Origin: Thioalkalivibrio nitratireducens DSM 14787
GTDB lineage: Bacteria; Pseudomonadota; Gammaproteobacteria; Ectothiorhodospirales; Ectothiorhodospiraceae
DNA length: 64,000 bases
Direction: 5' to 3'
NCBI RefSeq assembly: GCF_000321415.2
Contig: NC_019902.2
Coordinates: 124,001-188,000, forward strand
Part shown: in pieces, positions 39,540 to 50,211 of the stretch
How positions within the stretch are numbered: position 1 is the first letter of the stretch
How the letters are laid out: the number at the start of each line of letters is the position of its first letter
Notes under the pieces: model-generated
Told to the model about the DNA's origin: nothing
What the model saw: only the letters and a program-made list of their open reading frames with translations
Databases searched by the model: none
Made by a program: the position numbers and the translations under genes

Positions 39540-39598
39540 GAAGGTGTGTGGCCGGGCGGGCCCGCGGTATACTTTCGCTTTTGTGCGGATGAGTGGCG

Positions 39599-40546
39599 AT
39601 GCGGCTGTTGCGCGGCTTGGCCTTCCGCAGGCCGGTGTATTCCGGCGCGGCGGTCACAATCGGGAACTTCGACGGCTTCCATCGCGGTCACCAGGCGGTG
39701 GTTTCCCGGTTGCTCGATGCCGGTGCGCGGCTGAATGCGCCCACCGTGCTGATCACCTTCGAACCACTGCCGCTGGAGTTTTTCGCACCCGAGCGCGCGC
39801 CGGGCAGGCTGCAGCGCCTGCGTGACCGCATCGATTTCCTGCGCACCACCGGGCTGGACGCCGTCTGGCTGATGCGCTTCGGCCCCGGCCTGGCCGGCTT
39901 GCCGGCCGAAACCTTCGTGGAACGCGTGCTGCACGACACGCTGGCGGCCCGCCACGTGCTGGTCGGCGACGACTTCCGTTTCGGCAAGGGCCGGACCGGC
40001 GACTATGCGCTGCTCGAGCGCATGGGCACCGGGATGGGCTTCTCGGTGGAGGCGACGCCGACGCTGACCGACGACGCGGGGCGCATCAGCAGCACACGTG
40101 TACGCGCAGCCGCGCAGGCTGGCGATTTCGATGCCGTGGCCCAGCTGCTCGGGCGCCGCTATGCGATCTGCGGTCGGGTCTCGCACGGCGACAAACGCGG
40201 GCGCGTGATCGGCTTCCCAACCGCCAACGTGCGTCTCGGCCCGCAGCCGCTGGCTCTGCGCGGGGTTTTCGCGGGATGGCTGTGCCCGCGCGGAGGCGAG
40301 CGCATGCCCGCGGTAACGAACATCGGCTGGCGGCCCACGGTCGCGGGCCGCGAACAGCGCCTGGAAGCGCACGTACTGGACGCCAGCCCCGACCTGTATG
40401 GCCAGCTGGTGCGTTTCGAACCACTGGCCCACCTGCGCGGCGAACAGCGCTTCGAGTCGCTGGACGCGCTGAAAGCCCAAATCGCGCACGATGTCGCGGC
40501 CGCCCGTGCGGTATTCGCGAATCTTTCACTACACCAGCCGGTCTGA
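39599..40546 (+). CDS. ribF: RibF, riboflavin kinase / FAD synthetase
   Basis: A 315-residue bifunctional enzyme. The FAD synthetase part has TIGNFDGFHRGHQAVVSRLL and GDDFRFGKGRTGDY; the kinase part has GRVIGFPTANVRL and RFESLDALKAQIAHD. The ATG at 39599 (MRLLRGLAF) is chosen by comparison with other RibF N-termini over the GTG two codons upstream. ileS begins 21 bases downstream. Confidence 0.96.
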   Translation: MRLLRGLAFRRPVYSGAAVTIGNFDGFHRGHQAVVSRLLDAGARLNAPTVLITFEPLPLEFFAPERAPGRLQRLRDRIDFLRTTGLDAVWLMRFGPGLAGLPAETFVERVLHDTLAARHVLVGDDFRFGKGRTGDYALLERMGTGMGFSVEATPTLTDDAGRISSTRVRAAAQAGDFDAVAQLLGRRYAICGRVSHGDKRGRVIGFPTANVRLGPQPLALRGVFAGWLCPRGGERMPAVTNIGWRPTVAGREQRLEAHVLDASPDLYGQLVRFEPLAHLRGEQRFESLDALKAQIAHDVAAARAVFANLSLHQPV

Positions 40547-40567
40547 CCGGCGCTTCGGAATCGACCC

Positions 40568-43405
40568 ATGGCACGCAAACCGCCCCCGCCGAACCCCTAC
40601 AAGCACACGCTGAACCTGCCGGAGACCCCGTTCCCGATGCGCGCTGGACTGGCGCAGCGCGAACCGGGCTGGCTGCGCGAGTGGACCGAGGGACGGCGCT
40701 ACCAGCGGTTGCGCGAGCACTGTTCCGGCCGCCCGCGCTTCGTGCTCGCGGATGGCCCGCCCTACGCGAACGGGTCCATCCACGTCGGGCACGCGGTGAA
40801 CAAGATCTTGAAGGACTTCATCATTAAGAGTAAGACCCTGTCGGGCTACGACGCGCCGTTCGTGCCCGGATGGGACTGCCACGGGCTGCCGATCGAACTG
40901 CAAGTCGAGCAGAACCTGGGCAAGGCCGGCAAGGACGTGGATCCGGCCAGCTTCCGCGCCGCCTGCCGCGAGTACGCGTCGGAGCAGGTTGCCGGCCAGA
41001 GTGCCGATTTCCAGCGCTTGGGCGTGCTCGCCGACTGGGGCCATCCGTACCTAACCATGGACTACCGTGTCGAGGCCGACACGATCCGGGCCCTGGGCCG
41101 GATCATGGCGCGCGACCATGTGCAGATGGGCGAGAAGCCGGTGCACTGGTGCGTCGACTGCGGCTCGGCGCTGGCCGAGGCCGAGGTCGAGTACGAGGAC
41201 AAAATCTCGCTGGCGATCGACGTGCGCTTCCCGGTGATCGACGAGATCGACCTGCTGCGGCGCGTTGAGCTCGATGGCGATTCCGACGAGCCGGTCAGCG
41301 TGGTGATCTGGACCACCACGGCCTGGACCCTGCCAGCGAACCAGGCCGTGGCGCTGAATCCGTCGCTGACCTACGTGCTGGTGCGTTTCGAGCGCGAGCG
41401 CCTGCTGCTCGCCGAGGAACTCCTGGACGCTTGCCGGGAGCGCTACCAGTTGGGCGAAGGGGTGGTCGTCGGCCGCGCGAGGGGGGCCAGTCTCGAAGGC
41501 CTGCTGCTGCAGCATCCGTTCCTGGAACGCCAGGTGCCGGTGATCCTCGGCGACCACGTGACCACGGAGGCGGGCACGGGCTGCGTGCACACCGCGCCCT
41601 GCCACGGTCAGGACGATTACGCGATCGGCCAGCGCTACGGCCTGCCGGTAGAGAATCCCGTCGGTCCGGACGGCCGTTTTCTGCCGGGAACGCCCTATTT
41701 CGCAGGAGAGAACGTGCATCAGGCGAACGCCCACGTCGTCGACGTGCTGCGCGAACGCGGCAGCCTGATCGTGGTGGAGAAGTTTCATCACAGCTACCCG
41801 CACTGCTGGCGGCACAAGACCCCGACCATCTTCCGCGCCACGCCTCAGTGGTTCATCAGCATGGAGCGTTCCAATCTGCGGCGCGACGCGCTACGCGCGA
41901 TCCGGGCCACCCGCTGGGTACCCGAGTGGGGCGAAGCCCGTATCCGCGGCATGGTCGAGAACCGGCCGGACTGGTGCATTTCGCGCCAGCGCAACTGGGG
42001 CGTGCCGATGCCGCTGTTTGTGCACCGGGAGACCGGGCGCCCGCACCCGCAGTCCGCGGCACTCCTCGAAGCGGTGGCCCGGCGCGTGGAAGAGCGAGGG
42101 ATCGAGGCGTGGTTCATGCTCGAGCCGGAGGAGATGTTGGGTTCCGATGCTGGCGAATACGTGAAACTGAAGGACACCCTGGACGTCTGGTTCGATTCCG
42201 GGGTCACCCATTTCACCGTCAGCGACCGGCGCGAGGAACTCGGGTTTCCGGCCGACCTGTACCTGGAAGGCTCGGATCAGCACCGCGGCTGGTTCCAGTC
42301 CAGTCTGCTGACCAGCGTCGCGATGCACGGCGAGGCACCCTACCGCGCGGTCTTGACCCACGGCTTCACCGTGGACGAGAAGGGCGAGAAGATGTCGAAG
42401 TCGCGCGGCAACGTGGTCGCGCCGCAGGAGGTGGTGTCCACGCTGGGGGCCGACATCCTGCGGCTGTGGGTCGCCGCCACTGACTTTTCCGGGGAGATGG
42501 CGATATCCCCCGGCATCCTGGAGCGCACTTCGGACGCCTACCGGCGTATCCGCAACACCGCGCGTTTTCTGCTCGCGAATCTCAACGGTTTCGAGCCCGT
42601 GCGCGACGCGCTGCCGGCCGAGGCCCTGCTGCCGCTCGATCGCTGGATCGTCGACCGGGCGCTGCGGGTACAGAACCAGGTGGTACAGGCCTACGACGAC
42701 TACCAGTTCCACCAGATCTACCAGCGGGTGCACCACTTCTGCTCGGTCGAATTGGGTAGCTTCTACCTGGACGTGATCAAGGATCGCCAGTACACCACCC
42801 CGTCGGAGAGCCTGCCGCGGCGCTCCGCCCAGACCGCGCTGTACCACGTGGCCGAGGCGCTGACCCGCTGGATCGCGCCGATCCTGACCTTCACCGCCGA
42901 GGAGATCTGGGCGCTGCTGCCGGGAGACCGCGCCGAGAGCGTGCTGTTCGCGCAGTGGTACGACGGCCTGCGGTCGCTCGCGGCCGATGCCGTGTTCTCG
43001 GCGCGGGACTGGGACCGGATCCTCGAGGTGCGTACCGCGGTCGCGCGTTCGATCGAGGTGGCGCGCAACGAACAGGGGCTGGGAGGCTCGCTGAACGCCG
43101 AGATCGACGTGTACGCGGCGGACGATCTGGCCGCGCTCCTGGAGCGCCTCGGCGACGAACTGCGCTTCGTGCTGATCACCTCCGACGCGCGCGTGCTGCG
43201 CGAAACGGCGCCCGAGGGCGTCGAGCGGGTGACACTGGCGAGTGGGGACACGATCGCGATCCGCGTGCGCAGGAGCGAACACCCGAAATGCGTACGCTGC
43301 TGGCATCGCCGGCCGGATGTGGGCAGCCACGCAGAGCATCCCGAACTGTGCGGGCGCTGCGTCGAGAACGTGGCCGGGGCGGGCGAACAGCGGCGGTACG
43401 CCTGA
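40568..43405 (+). CDS. ileS: Isoleucyl-tRNA synthetase
   Basis: A 945-residue class I synthetase. HIGH motif is [21 protein letters not shown] motif is [11 protein letters not shown], and the C-terminal zinc site is [12 protein letters not shown] and [10 protein letters not shown]. The editing domain includes [13 protein letters not shown] and [11 protein letters not shown]. The stop overlaps the lspA start. Confidence 0.98.
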   Translation: MARKPPPPNPYKHTLNLPETPFPMRAGLAQREPGWLREWTEGRRYQRLREHCSGRPRFVLADGPPYANGSIHVGHAVNKILKDFIIKSKTLSGYDAPFVPGWDCHGLPIELQVEQNLGKAGKDVDPASFRAACREYASEQVAGQSADFQRLGVLADWGHPYLTMDYRVEADTIRALGRIMARDHVQMGEKPVHWCVDCGSALAEAEVEYEDKISLAIDVRFPVIDEIDLLRRVELDGDSDEPVSVVIWTTTAWTLPANQAVALNPSLTYVLVRFERERLLLAEELLDACRERYQLGEGVVVGRARGASLEGLLLQHPFLERQVPVILGDHVTTEAGTGCVHTAPCHGQDDYAIGQRYGLPVENPVGPDGRFLPGTPYFAGENVHQANAHVVDVLRERGSLIVVEKFHHSYPHCWRHKTPTIFRATPQWFISMERSNLRRDALRAIRATRWVPEWGEARIRGMVENRPDWCISRQRNWGVPMPLFVHRETGRPHPQSAALLEAVARRVEERGIEAWFMLEPEEMLGSDAGEYVKLKDTLDVWFDSGVTHFTVSDRREELGFPADLYLEGSDQHRGWFQSSLLTSVAMHGEAPYRAVLTHGFTVDEKGEKMSKSRGNVVAPQEVVSTLGADILRLWVAATDFSGEMAISPGILERTSDAYRRIRNTARFLLANLNGFEPVRDALPAEALLPLDRWIVDRALRVQNQVVQAYDDYQFHQIYQRVHHFCSVELGSFYLDVIKDRQYTTPSESLPRRSAQTALYHVAEALTRWIAPILTFTAEEIWALLPGDRAESVLFAQWYDGLRSLAADAVFSARDWDRILEVRTAVARSIEVARNEQGLGGSLNAEIDVYAADDLAALLERLGDELRFVLITSDARVLRETAPEGVERVTLASGDTIAIRVRRSEHPKCVRCWHRRPDVGSHAEHPELCGRCVENVAGAGEQRRYA

Positions 43406-43908
43406 TGTCCCCCGCGACTGCATTGTGGCCAGGCCTGGCCGTCGCCGCCACGGTCTTCGTGCTCGACCAGATCACCAAGTTCTGGGCGGAACGGGTGCTG
43501 ACGCTGTACGCGCCGATCGAGGTCACCGGCTTCTTCAACCTGACGCTGGTCTACAACCCCGGCGCGGCATTCAGTTTCCTGAGCGCGGCCGGTGGCTGGC
43601 AGCGCTGGCTACTCTCCGGGATCGCGCTGGGTGTTGGCGTGCTGATCGTGGTCTGGCTGCGGCGCCTGCCGCGCCAGGCGTGGCTGATGATGGCGTCGCT
43701 GGGGCTGATCCTGGGCGGGGCGCTGGGCAACCTGGTCGACCGGCTGCGTCTGGGCATGGTGGTGGATTTCCTGGACTTCCACTATGCCGGGCTGCACTGG
43801 CCTGCCTTCAACGTGGCCGACGCTGCGATCACCGTCGGTGCCATCTCCCTGATCATCGCCACGTGCACCGAGCAGTGCGGGCCGAACCGTGGGGAAAACG
43901 CGTCATGA
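43405..43908 (+). CDS. lspA: Lipoprotein signal peptidase
   Basis: A 167-residue inner-membrane aspartic protease with four helices that cleaves prolipoprotein signal peptides. VFVLDQITKFWAERVL, LVYNPGAAFSFLS, GALGNLVDRL and AFNVADAAITVG contain the family signature, with catalytic Asp in NLVDR and NVADA. Start and stop both overlap neighbours (ileS, fkpB). Confidence 0.97.
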   Translation: MSPATALWPGLAVAATVFVLDQITKFWAERVLTLYAPIEVTGFFNLTLVYNPGAAFSFLSAAGGWQRWLLSGIALGVGVLIVVWLRRLPRQAWLMMASLGLILGGALGNLVDRLRLGMVVDFLDFHYAGLHWPAFNVADAAITVGAISLIIATCTEQCGPNRGENAS

Positions 43909-44372
43909 CTACCATCGGCGAAGGCAGCCGCGTGATGCTGCACTACCGTCTGGTGCTCGAGCAGGGTTTCGTCGCAGACAGTTCGGGCGACGAACCGCTG
44001 GAGTTCGTGCTGGGCGACGGGACGCTGGAGCCGGGACTGGAACGCCACCTGATCGGGCTGGAAGCGGGGACCCGAAAGGACATTGCGATCGCACCCGGAA
44101 CCGTGTTCCCCTTCGCGGTGAAGGCCGCGGTGCAGGTGCTCGACCGCTCCGCGTTTCCGTCCGACATGCCGCTCGAGCCCGGCATGATCTACGAGTTCAA
44201 CACCCCGGCCGGCGATGCGGTGCCGGGGCGCATACAGGCGGTGGAGGGCGATGGTGTGACTGTGGATTTCAATCACCCGCTGGCGGGGCAGCCCTTCACC
44301 TTCGAGGTGGAAATCGTCTCGGTCGAACCGGCGGCCGACTTCGACAATGCCGGAATGGAAGGCGAGGGCTGA
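43905..44372 (+). CDS. fkpB: FkpB (SlpA) FKBP-type peptidyl-prolyl isomerase
   Basis: A 155-residue cytosolic proline isomerase of the SlyD/SlpA type with inserted chaperone flap. [46 protein letters not shown] are family motifs. It lacks the His-rich metal tail of SlyD. It sits between lspA and ispH as in E. coli, with ATGA overlap upstream. Confidence 0.95.
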   Translation: MTTIGEGSRVMLHYRLVLEQGFVADSSGDEPLEFVLGDGTLEPGLERHLIGLEAGTRKDIAIAPGTVFPFAVKAAVQVLDRSAFPSDMPLEPGMIYEFNTPAGDAVPGRIQAVEGDGVTVDFNHPLAGQPFTFEVEIVSVEPAADFDNAGMEGEG

Positions 44373-44376
44373 GACG

Positions 44377-45339
44377 GTGGACGTGCTGCTCGCCAATCCT
44401 CGTGGTTTCTGCGCCGGAGTGGAACGTGCGATCGAGATCGTCGAGCGCGCGCTGGAACTGTTCGGTGCGCCGCTGTACGTGCGCCACGAGGTGGTGCACA
44501 ACCGGCACGTGGTCGATCGGCTGCGCGCGGATGGCGTGGTATTCGTCGACGAACTCGACGAGGTGCCGGATGGCCAGGTCGTGATCTTTTCGGCCCACGG
44601 AGTTCCGAAGCGCGTGCAGGAAGAGGCGGCGCACCGCGGACTGCGGGTCTTCGACGCGACCTGCCCGCTGGTGACCAAGGTACACCTGGAAGTGGCGCGC
44701 TACGCCCGGGAAGGGCGCGAGGTGGTGCTGATCGGGCACGCAGGCCATCCGGAGGTCGAGGGCACGCTGGGGCAGTTCGACCCCGCCTACGGTGGGCGGA
44801 TGTACCTGGTCGAATCGCCGGAGGACGTCGCCGGCCTCGAGGTCGCCGATCCCGACCGGCTGGCCTACGTCAGCCAGACGACCCTGTCGATGGACGACAC
44901 CGCAACGGTCATCGACGCGCTGCGCGCGCGCTTCCCGCGGGTCGAGGGTCCGCGCAAGATGGACATCTGCTATGCCACCCAGAACCGCCAGGACGCGGTC
45001 AAGGAGCTCGTGCGCCAGTGCGATCTGCTGCTGGTGGTGGGCTCCAGCAACAGTTCCAATTCCAATCGCCTGCGCGAGATCGGCGCCCGTGCCGGCGTAG
45101 AAGCCCATCTGGTCGATGGCCCGGCCGACGTGCAGCCAGCGTGGCTTCAGGGCAAGCAGCACATCGGTGTGACCGCAGGTGCGTCGGCACCCGAAATCCT
45201 GGTCCGGGAACTGATCGACTTCCTGCGCGCCCAGGGCGCACAACGGGTCAGCGAAGCCCGCGGCCTGGAGGAACACGTGACCTTCTCTCTCCCGGCCGCC
45301 CTGCGCCGGACTGGACCGGGCAACGATAGTCCCTCGTGA
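44377..45339 (+). CDS. ispH: IspH, 4-hydroxy-3-methylbut-2-enyl diphosphate reductase
   Basis: A 320-residue Fe-S enzyme that makes IPP and DMAPP in the last step of the MEP pathway. The cluster cysteines are in [23 protein letters not shown] and [26 protein letters not shown] and VTAGASAPE follow. GTG at 44377 fits the family N-terminus ([14 protein letters not shown]); an in-frame ATG at 44347 inside fkpB would add ten residues. The C-terminus is about 15 residues longer than usual. Confidence 0.95.
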   Translation: MDVLLANPRGFCAGVERAIEIVERALELFGAPLYVRHEVVHNRHVVDRLRADGVVFVDELDEVPDGQVVIFSAHGVPKRVQEEAAHRGLRVFDATCPLVTKVHLEVARYAREGREVVLIGHAGHPEVEGTLGQFDPAYGGRMYLVESPEDVAGLEVADPDRLAYVSQTTLSMDDTATVIDALRARFPRVEGPRKMDICYATQNRQDAVKELVRQCDLLLVVGSSNSSNSNRLREIGARAGVEAHLVDGPADVQPAWLQGKQHIGVTAGASAPEILVRELIDFLRAQGAQRVSEARGLEEHVTFSLPAALRRTGPGNDSPS

Positions 45340-45573
45340 CTGGCACGAATCCTCGGCGAATCGGCCGAGCTGTGCCCCGGGCAATCCCACTCGCTGCAGG
45401 GTCACCGGAACCGCCGCCGGGGTAGCGGTCGCCCCTCCTGCAACGGTGCGCGCCTGTCCTCCAGGGGCTTCGTGGGCGCTCGCGTGATGCCGTGTCGTGG
45501 GCTGTGTGTCCAGTGAGCCGGATGGCCCGCAGCCGCACCGTCTGGTTCGAGACGCAGCGTCTTGAAGATGCAT
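45340..45573. other. Intergenic region after ispH
   Basis: About 230 bases after the ispH stop with no gene or clear terminator. It leads directly into the MITE-like element. Confidence 0.35.
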
Positions 45574-45784
45574 GGACCTTCCTGATTATCACGAAAGCTC
45601 CGCCGGTGGTGAGATTCGTGTCGTTTGCGGGGACGCGGATGTAGGAGGCCAGTCCCTGGCCGATGGGTTTTCCGGCGCCCGATCGGCGAGAGGGCTCGCC
45701 TCCTACCGGGGGCAAGGCTGATGCGGAGAGTGCGTTGTGCACCACAGGGCGGCCTGCGGAGCTTGCGTGATAATCAGGTGGACC
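45574..45784. mobile_element. MITE-like element with GTGATAATCAGG ends
   Basis: Left end GGACCTTCCTGATTATCACG with AAAGCTCCGC (45574-45603) is the inverse of the right end GCGGAGCTTGCGTGATAATC with AGGTGGACC (45756-45784), about 29 bp with few mismatches. Inside, GTAGGAGGC and GCCTCCTAC (45639-45707) form a second nested palindrome typical of dispersed repeats. The element has no coding capacity. A related solo end lies at 31321. Confidence 0.72.
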
Positions 45785-45826
45785 TTTTCGCGGCTGGGTG
45801 AAGCTTTCGCAATGCGGAACAGGCTG

Positions 45827-47248
45827 CTAGAGGGGCAGCCGGTCCTCCGCCGCCAGCCGCAGGCAGGCGTCCACCACCTGCGGGGCATAGAGGCGCCCGC
45901 GGTTTTCCTGCAATTCTGCGAGTGCCACCTCGAGCCCCAGTCCAGGACGATACGGACGGTGCGAGTGAATGGCCTCGACCACATCGGCCACCGCCAGAAT
46001 CTGCGATTCCAGCAGGATGGCGTCGCCGCGGAGGCCGTCGGGATAGCCGGAGCCGTCCCGGCGTTCATGGTGCTGGCGCACGATGGTGGCGACCGGCCAC
46101 GGAAAGTCGATGCCCTTGAGGATTTCGTACCCCAACTCCGCGTGCCCCTTGATGAGTTCGAACTCTGGTTCGGACAGGCGGCCCGGCTTGGCCAGGATCT
46201 CCACCGGAACCGATATCTTGCCGATGTCATGGATGGAACTGGCGACGTGCAGCCCCTTGCGCCGTTCCGGGTCCAGTCCCAGCTCCGCGGCTATGGCGTC
46301 GGCGATCCGAGTGGTCCGCTGCTGATGCCCGGCGGTGTAGGGGTCGCGCACCTCGATGGTGGCGGCCATGGCCTCGATGGTGCGTTCCAGCGAATGTTCC
46401 AGAGCGGTGCGCGATTGTTGCGTACGCAGGCCGTAGACGAGATCGCCGGCCAGTTCCGCCAGCAGGGCGATGTCCTCGGTGGCGGCGAATGCCGTCTGGG
46501 TGTGGCTGCTGACTTGCAGGCTGCCCAGCATGCCGCGGTCACTCTGCAGGGGCAGGACCAGGACAAGCAGACGCGGGTCCTGGAAACGGACCAGGCAGGG
46601 GCCGGCCGGGTTGAGCGTTCCGGTCTCGACCGCCGCCGCGGGGCTGCCCGACTGACAATGCCGCCCGTCCTCCATCCAGACTCCAGCGGCAGGGTAATCG
46701 CCGCTGGTCACGATCGCATCGGTCATGCCCTGTAGCAGACCTACCTCGCTTTCGGCATGCACCAGCGCCCGGTTGCCCGCAGACACAGTATGCAGGGCAC
46801 GCGTGCGTTCGGCGACTAGCGCCTCGAGTTCCCGGTGCGATTCATGCAGCGCCAGATGACTCTTGACCCGAACCAGGACCTCTTCGGCCACGAACGGCTT
46901 GGTGATGTAGTCTACGGCACCGGCGGCAAATCCCTGCAACTTGTCCTCCGGCTCGCGCAGCGCGCTGAGAAAGATGACGGGAATGTCCGCGGTGGCTGGA
47001 TCCTCTTTCAGGCGCCGGCACACCTCGAACCCGTCCAGATCCGGCATCCGGATGTCCAGCAGAATCAGTGCCGGACGCCGTTCGACGACCGACTCCAACG
47101 CCAGGCGTCCGCCCGGCGCCACGCGCACCCCGAGGCCGGCCTGCTGCAGGACATTGACGATCAGGCGCAGATTGTCGGGGTTGTCGTCCACTACCAGGAT
47201 GCCGTTCTCGGCATCGGGGTGTCGCACGGGATCCTGAACGGGTGTCAT
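45827..47248 (-). CDS. Response regulator with GAF-like region and HD-GYP domain
   Basis: A 473-residue protein. Receiver domain residues 17-135 with phospho-acceptor Asp65 ([13 protein letters not shown]) and SKPF-like [10 protein letters not shown] middle region of about 130 residues has GAF-like character ([20 protein letters not shown]). The C-terminal HD-GYP domain has [12 protein letters not shown] and [15 protein letters not shown], the metal ligands of c-di-GMP phosphodiesterases. The ATG overlaps the kinase stop, so it is the cognate regulator. No output DNA-binding domain is present. Confidence 0.93.
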   Translation of the reverse strand: MTPVQDPVRHPDAENGILVVDDNPDNLRLIVNVLQQAGLGVRVAPGGRLALESVVERRPALILLDIRMPDLDGFEVCRRLKEDPATADIPVIFLSALREPEDKLQGFAAGAVDYITKPFVAEEVLVRVKSHLALHESHRELEALVAERTRALHTVSAGNRALVHAESEVGLLQGMTDAIVTSGDYPAAGVWMEDGRHCQSGSPAAAVETGTLNPAGPCLVRFQDPRLLVLVLPLQSDRGMLGSLQVSSHTQTAFAATEDIALLAELAGDLVYGLRTQQSRTALEHSLERTIEAMAATIEVRDPYTAGHQQRTTRIADAIAAELGLDPERRKGLHVASSIHDIGKISVPVEILAKPGRLSEPEFELIKGHAELGYEILKGIDFPWPVATIVRQHHERRDGSGYPDGLRGDAILLESQILAVADVVEAIHSHRPYRPGLGLEVALAELQENRGRLYAPQVVDACLRLAAEDRLPL

Positions 47249-49494
47249 GCGCTGCGCCCCTTCCCGATCGCGGTCAGGATGTCGTCGTAGCGAAAGGCCG
47301 ATGCTGCGGCGCGGACCGCCTCGGCCAGTTCGGGGCTCTCACCGCGCATGTGTTCCACCCAGTCCGCCAGTGCCTGTACATCGCCCGTGCGTACTGCATG
47401 TTCCAATGCTTCCAGCTGTCCTGGAGCCAGTGCCTGCAGCCGCCGGGCATATCTGTTCAGGCCGGCGGTGTGGGCCACTCCGCGCTCGCTGGTGGCAGCG
47501 TAACGGTATTTGACGCCCAGGTGGCGTCCCATCGCGGCGAAGATGTCGTGATCGCGGAAGGGTTTGCTGATGAGGTCGACGCAGCCCGCATCGCGCACTT
47601 CCTGTGCCTGCACCGACGATGCCGACGCGGTCAGTGCGATGATCACCGTGTCCTGACCGCCAGGCGCCTCGCGGATCGCCCGGCTCGCGGCGAAACCATC
47701 GATCCGCGGCATGCGCATGTCCATCCAGACGAGATGCGGCTGCCATTCGCGAAACACCTTCAGTGCCTCCTCGCCATCGGCCGCGACGCGCACGTCGAAA
47801 CCCGCGCCTTCCAGTAACCGGCGCAGGAGGATCCGGTTCGATTCGGAATCATCGGCGACCAGGATGCGCCACGCAGGCTGGCCGGGTGCCAGGCCCAGTA
47901 CCCGGCGCGCGGGGGCGTCGTCGGGTTCGGGTTCTCCGTCGACGGTTTCCAGGGGGAGGTGAACCGTGAAGCGGGATCCGCCGCCCGGCGTGCTGGCGAG
48001 GGTGACCGAGCCCCCCATCAGTTCCGCGAACTGGCGGGTAATCGGCAGACCGAGGCCCGTGCCCTCGGTCGTGCCCGCGTCGCCCCCCTGGACGAAGGGC
48101 TCGAAGACCCGTCGCTGAAGCTCGGGGTCGATCCCCGGGCCGGTATCTTCAACCACCAAACGCAGCCATTCCCCACCCCCGGGATTCTCCTCCCGGCTGG
48201 CGCGAAGGGTCACGGCACCGACATCGGTGTATTTGATCGCGTTGCCCACGAGATTGATCAGGATCTGACACAGTTTGCGCGAGTCGCTGCGGATGAAGCG
48301 AGGCAGCTGCGGATCCGCGTCCAGCGTCAGTGCCAGATCCTTTTCCCGTGCCCGGGCGCGCAGCATCTCCAGCACGTCGTGCAGGTTCCGTGAGAGGTCC
48401 AGCGCCCCCGATTCAACGGTCTGGCGCCCGGATTCGATCTTGGCCATGTTCAGCACGTCGTTGATCAGCGACAGCAAATGATCGCCGTTGCGTTCCACCA
48501 GGCCGAGGTGTTCACGCTGCTCCGTGGTCAGATTGGGGCCCTGGGCGGCCAGGCGCGAGAACCCGAGGATGGCATTCATTGGCGTGCGCAACTCGTGGCT
48601 CATGTTGGCCAGGAACACGCTCTTGGCCCGATTGGCGCCCTCGGCCTGCTGTCGTGCCTCGTCCAGTTCGACGGTGCGCTCGCGTACGCGCTTCTCCAGG
48701 CCGGCGTTCAACTCGCGTATATGTTCGGCTGCCGCCTGTTGCAGGCGGATGTCCTGGCTCAGACGCCGGGCCCCGAGACCCAGCCCGGCGAGGCCCAGCA
48801 GCCAGACTCCGGCGAACGCGGAGACGGTGACGCCGGCAATCTGGCGCTCGCGTTCCAGGTAGTCGGTAAGGGGCACGGCGACCGATACGCCGCCACGGAT
48901 GTCACCCACTTCGTAGCCCTGATGGGCATGGCATTCCAGGCAGCCGTGGTCCACCTGCATCGGCGCCATGTAGCGCAGATGCGGTTCGTCCCCGATGGCA
49001 GCTACTTCAAGCCGCTCCTGCGCATTTTCCTCGAAGCTGCGAAGCGCATCCTCTTCCCAGGCATCCGGGGCGTTCTCCGGCCGCAGCGGATCGAGACTCG
49101 TGATGTTTCCACGCACCCCGAACAGGTCGCCGAACTCTTCGTGCAGGTGGCGCAGCATGTAGGCCGGATTCATCAGGGTCAGTTCCTGGCCGGACGGAGT
49201 CGTGATATCGCGTTCCGGCAGATGCGCCAGGTACGGGTTGGGCTGGATCAAACCGTTAACCGGCACGTAGACGCCGCCGTGCAGTGTTCCCCAGTAGCGG
49301 AAGGCCTGGTCCTTGTTGAAATTTGCGCGGGCTTCCTGGAAAGCGAGATCCAGCGTGTTGGAGCGGAAGTGGTCCAGCATCCACCCGCTCAGCCCGGCGA
49401 AGGACAGCGTCCACACCAGTGCCGCCAGCGCCACGTACACGCGGAGGCGACGCAATTGCGCGCGGAAAGCGGAATCGGCGGTCCGATTGGGCAT
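47245..49494 (-). CDS. Hybrid histidine kinase with periplasmic c-haem sensor domain
   Basis: A 749-residue membrane kinase. After a first helix (residues 19-40) a periplasmic domain of about 180 residues ends with the c-haem motif CLECH (185-189) and [13 protein letters not shown], as in DUF3365/Tll0287-like haem sensors. A second helix is at about 222-242. Then the kinase core: His300 in [30 protein letters not shown] and TGLGLPI, followed by a receiver domain with Asp592 ([11 protein letters not shown]) and a short helical tail. The start ATG at 49494 gives a clean N-terminus before the helix. It is coupled with the HD-GYP regulator gene. Confidence 0.92.
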   Translation of the reverse strand: MPNRTADSAFRAQLRRLRVYVALAALVWTLSFAGLSGWMLDHFRSNTLDLAFQEARANFNKDQAFRYWGTLHGGVYVPVNGLIQPNPYLAHLPERDITTPSGQELTLMNPAYMLRHLHEEFGDLFGVRGNITSLDPLRPENAPDAWEEDALRSFEENAQERLEVAAIGDEPHLRYMAPMQVDHGCLECHAHQGYEVGDIRGGVSVAVPLTDYLERERQIAGVTVSAFAGVWLLGLAGLGLGARRLSQDIRLQQAAAEHIRELNAGLEKRVRERTVELDEARQQAEGANRAKSVFLANMSHELRTPMNAILGFSRLAAQGPNLTTEQREHLGLVERNGDHLLSLINDVLNMAKIESGRQTVESGALDLSRNLHDVLEMLRARAREKDLALTLDADPQLPRFIRSDSRKLCQILINLVGNAIKYTDVGAVTLRASREENPGGGEWLRLVVEDTGPGIDPELQRRVFEPFVQGGDAGTTEGTGLGLPITRQFAELMGGSVTLASTPGGGSRFTVHLPLETVDGEPEPDDAPARRVLGLAPGQPAWRILVADDSESNRILLRRLLEGAGFDVRVAADGEEALKVFREWQPHLVWMDMRMPRIDGFAASRAIREAPGGQDTVIIALTASASSVQAQEVRDAGCVDLISKPFRDHDIFAAMGRHLGVKYRYAATSERGVAHTAGLNRYARRLQALAPGQLEALEHAVRTGDVQALADWVEHMRGESPELAEAVRAAASAFRYDDILTAIGKGRSA

Positions 49495-49669
49495 GCTGGA
49501 AGGGCACGTGGAATGGCCTTCTTCAAAGTGTAACAGCTGCCCGGAACCTTGCTGCGCGTTCGTGCGAAGATGACTGCGATCGCGCCTACCGAATGACGAC
49601 GGCGGTGCGGAAGGCATCGCAGCTGTTGGCGCCAACAGTCATGGCCCTGTGCCACTTCTGACGACGAGA

Positions 49670-49701
49670 ATCTCCCTTTCCCGCTTGCGGGGGAGGGGGC
49701 C
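49670..49701. repeat. CCCTTTCCCGC/GCGGGGGAGGG palindromic repeat
   Basis: A short GC-rich palindrome between the kinase gene and the CAP pseudogene. It resembles the repeat inside mrfB (26549-26690) and the one at 60146-60235. Confidence 0.6.
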
Positions 49702-49813
49702 TTTGCTCGCCTCATCGCCGCTTATTCACGGTAACACGGTCAACGCCATGCGCCCGGCCGGCGACGTTGTGTCGGCTCAAGGCTCCGCAAGGCTGCACAG
49801 ACCCGACACGCCC

Positions 49814-50211
49814 CTTCAGGATGTTGGCCCGGTGGCCCGGGGCGTCCATCCAGCCTTGCACGAGGGACTGGCCCGATCACCGGTTCCCCCTGGCGATGTT
49901 TACGGCGGATACCTTGGCCACATGCCCGACGGCTTTGATCGCATCGCGGGGGCCTTCACCGGCGTCGGGGTTGCGATGTGCGAAGTAGCGGTGCGTTTTC
50001 ATGTCCTGCGCGCGCGCCAGTGTCGCGGCGTTCAGCGCCGGGTTGACCGTCAATGGCGGGATGCCCTGCGCGTTGCGGAATTGGTTGGTGTAGCGCACCA
50101 CCTCGTGCGGGGTGACGGCCTTCGGGAACAAGGCCGTGAGATCCAGCCCCCAGCGCTCCGGGCGTTCCAGGTCCGGCGGATCGAACCAGAGCAGCAGAGC
50201 GCCGGCTAGTA
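49814..50211 (-). pseudogene. CAP-domain (SCP-like) protein, broken
   Basis: One frame on the minus strand reads LLLWFDPPDLERPERWGLDL, VVRYTNQFRNAQGIPPLTVN, LNAATLARAQDMKTHRYFAH, NIARG, then a TGA at 49877-49879, then VQGWMDAPGHRANIL. These are the CAP-domain motifs of secreted YkwD-like proteins. The gene has lost its start, because the IS4-type element begins at 50212, has an internal stop, and loses similarity after RANIL. It is a pseudogene. Confidence 0.8.

Noticed and set aside
49877-49879. In-frame TGA in the CAP-domain gene as a second selenocysteine codon
   Set aside because: The gene has also lost its start to an IS element and its end by divergence, the TGA is not at a redox Cys position, and no SECIS-like hairpin follows.
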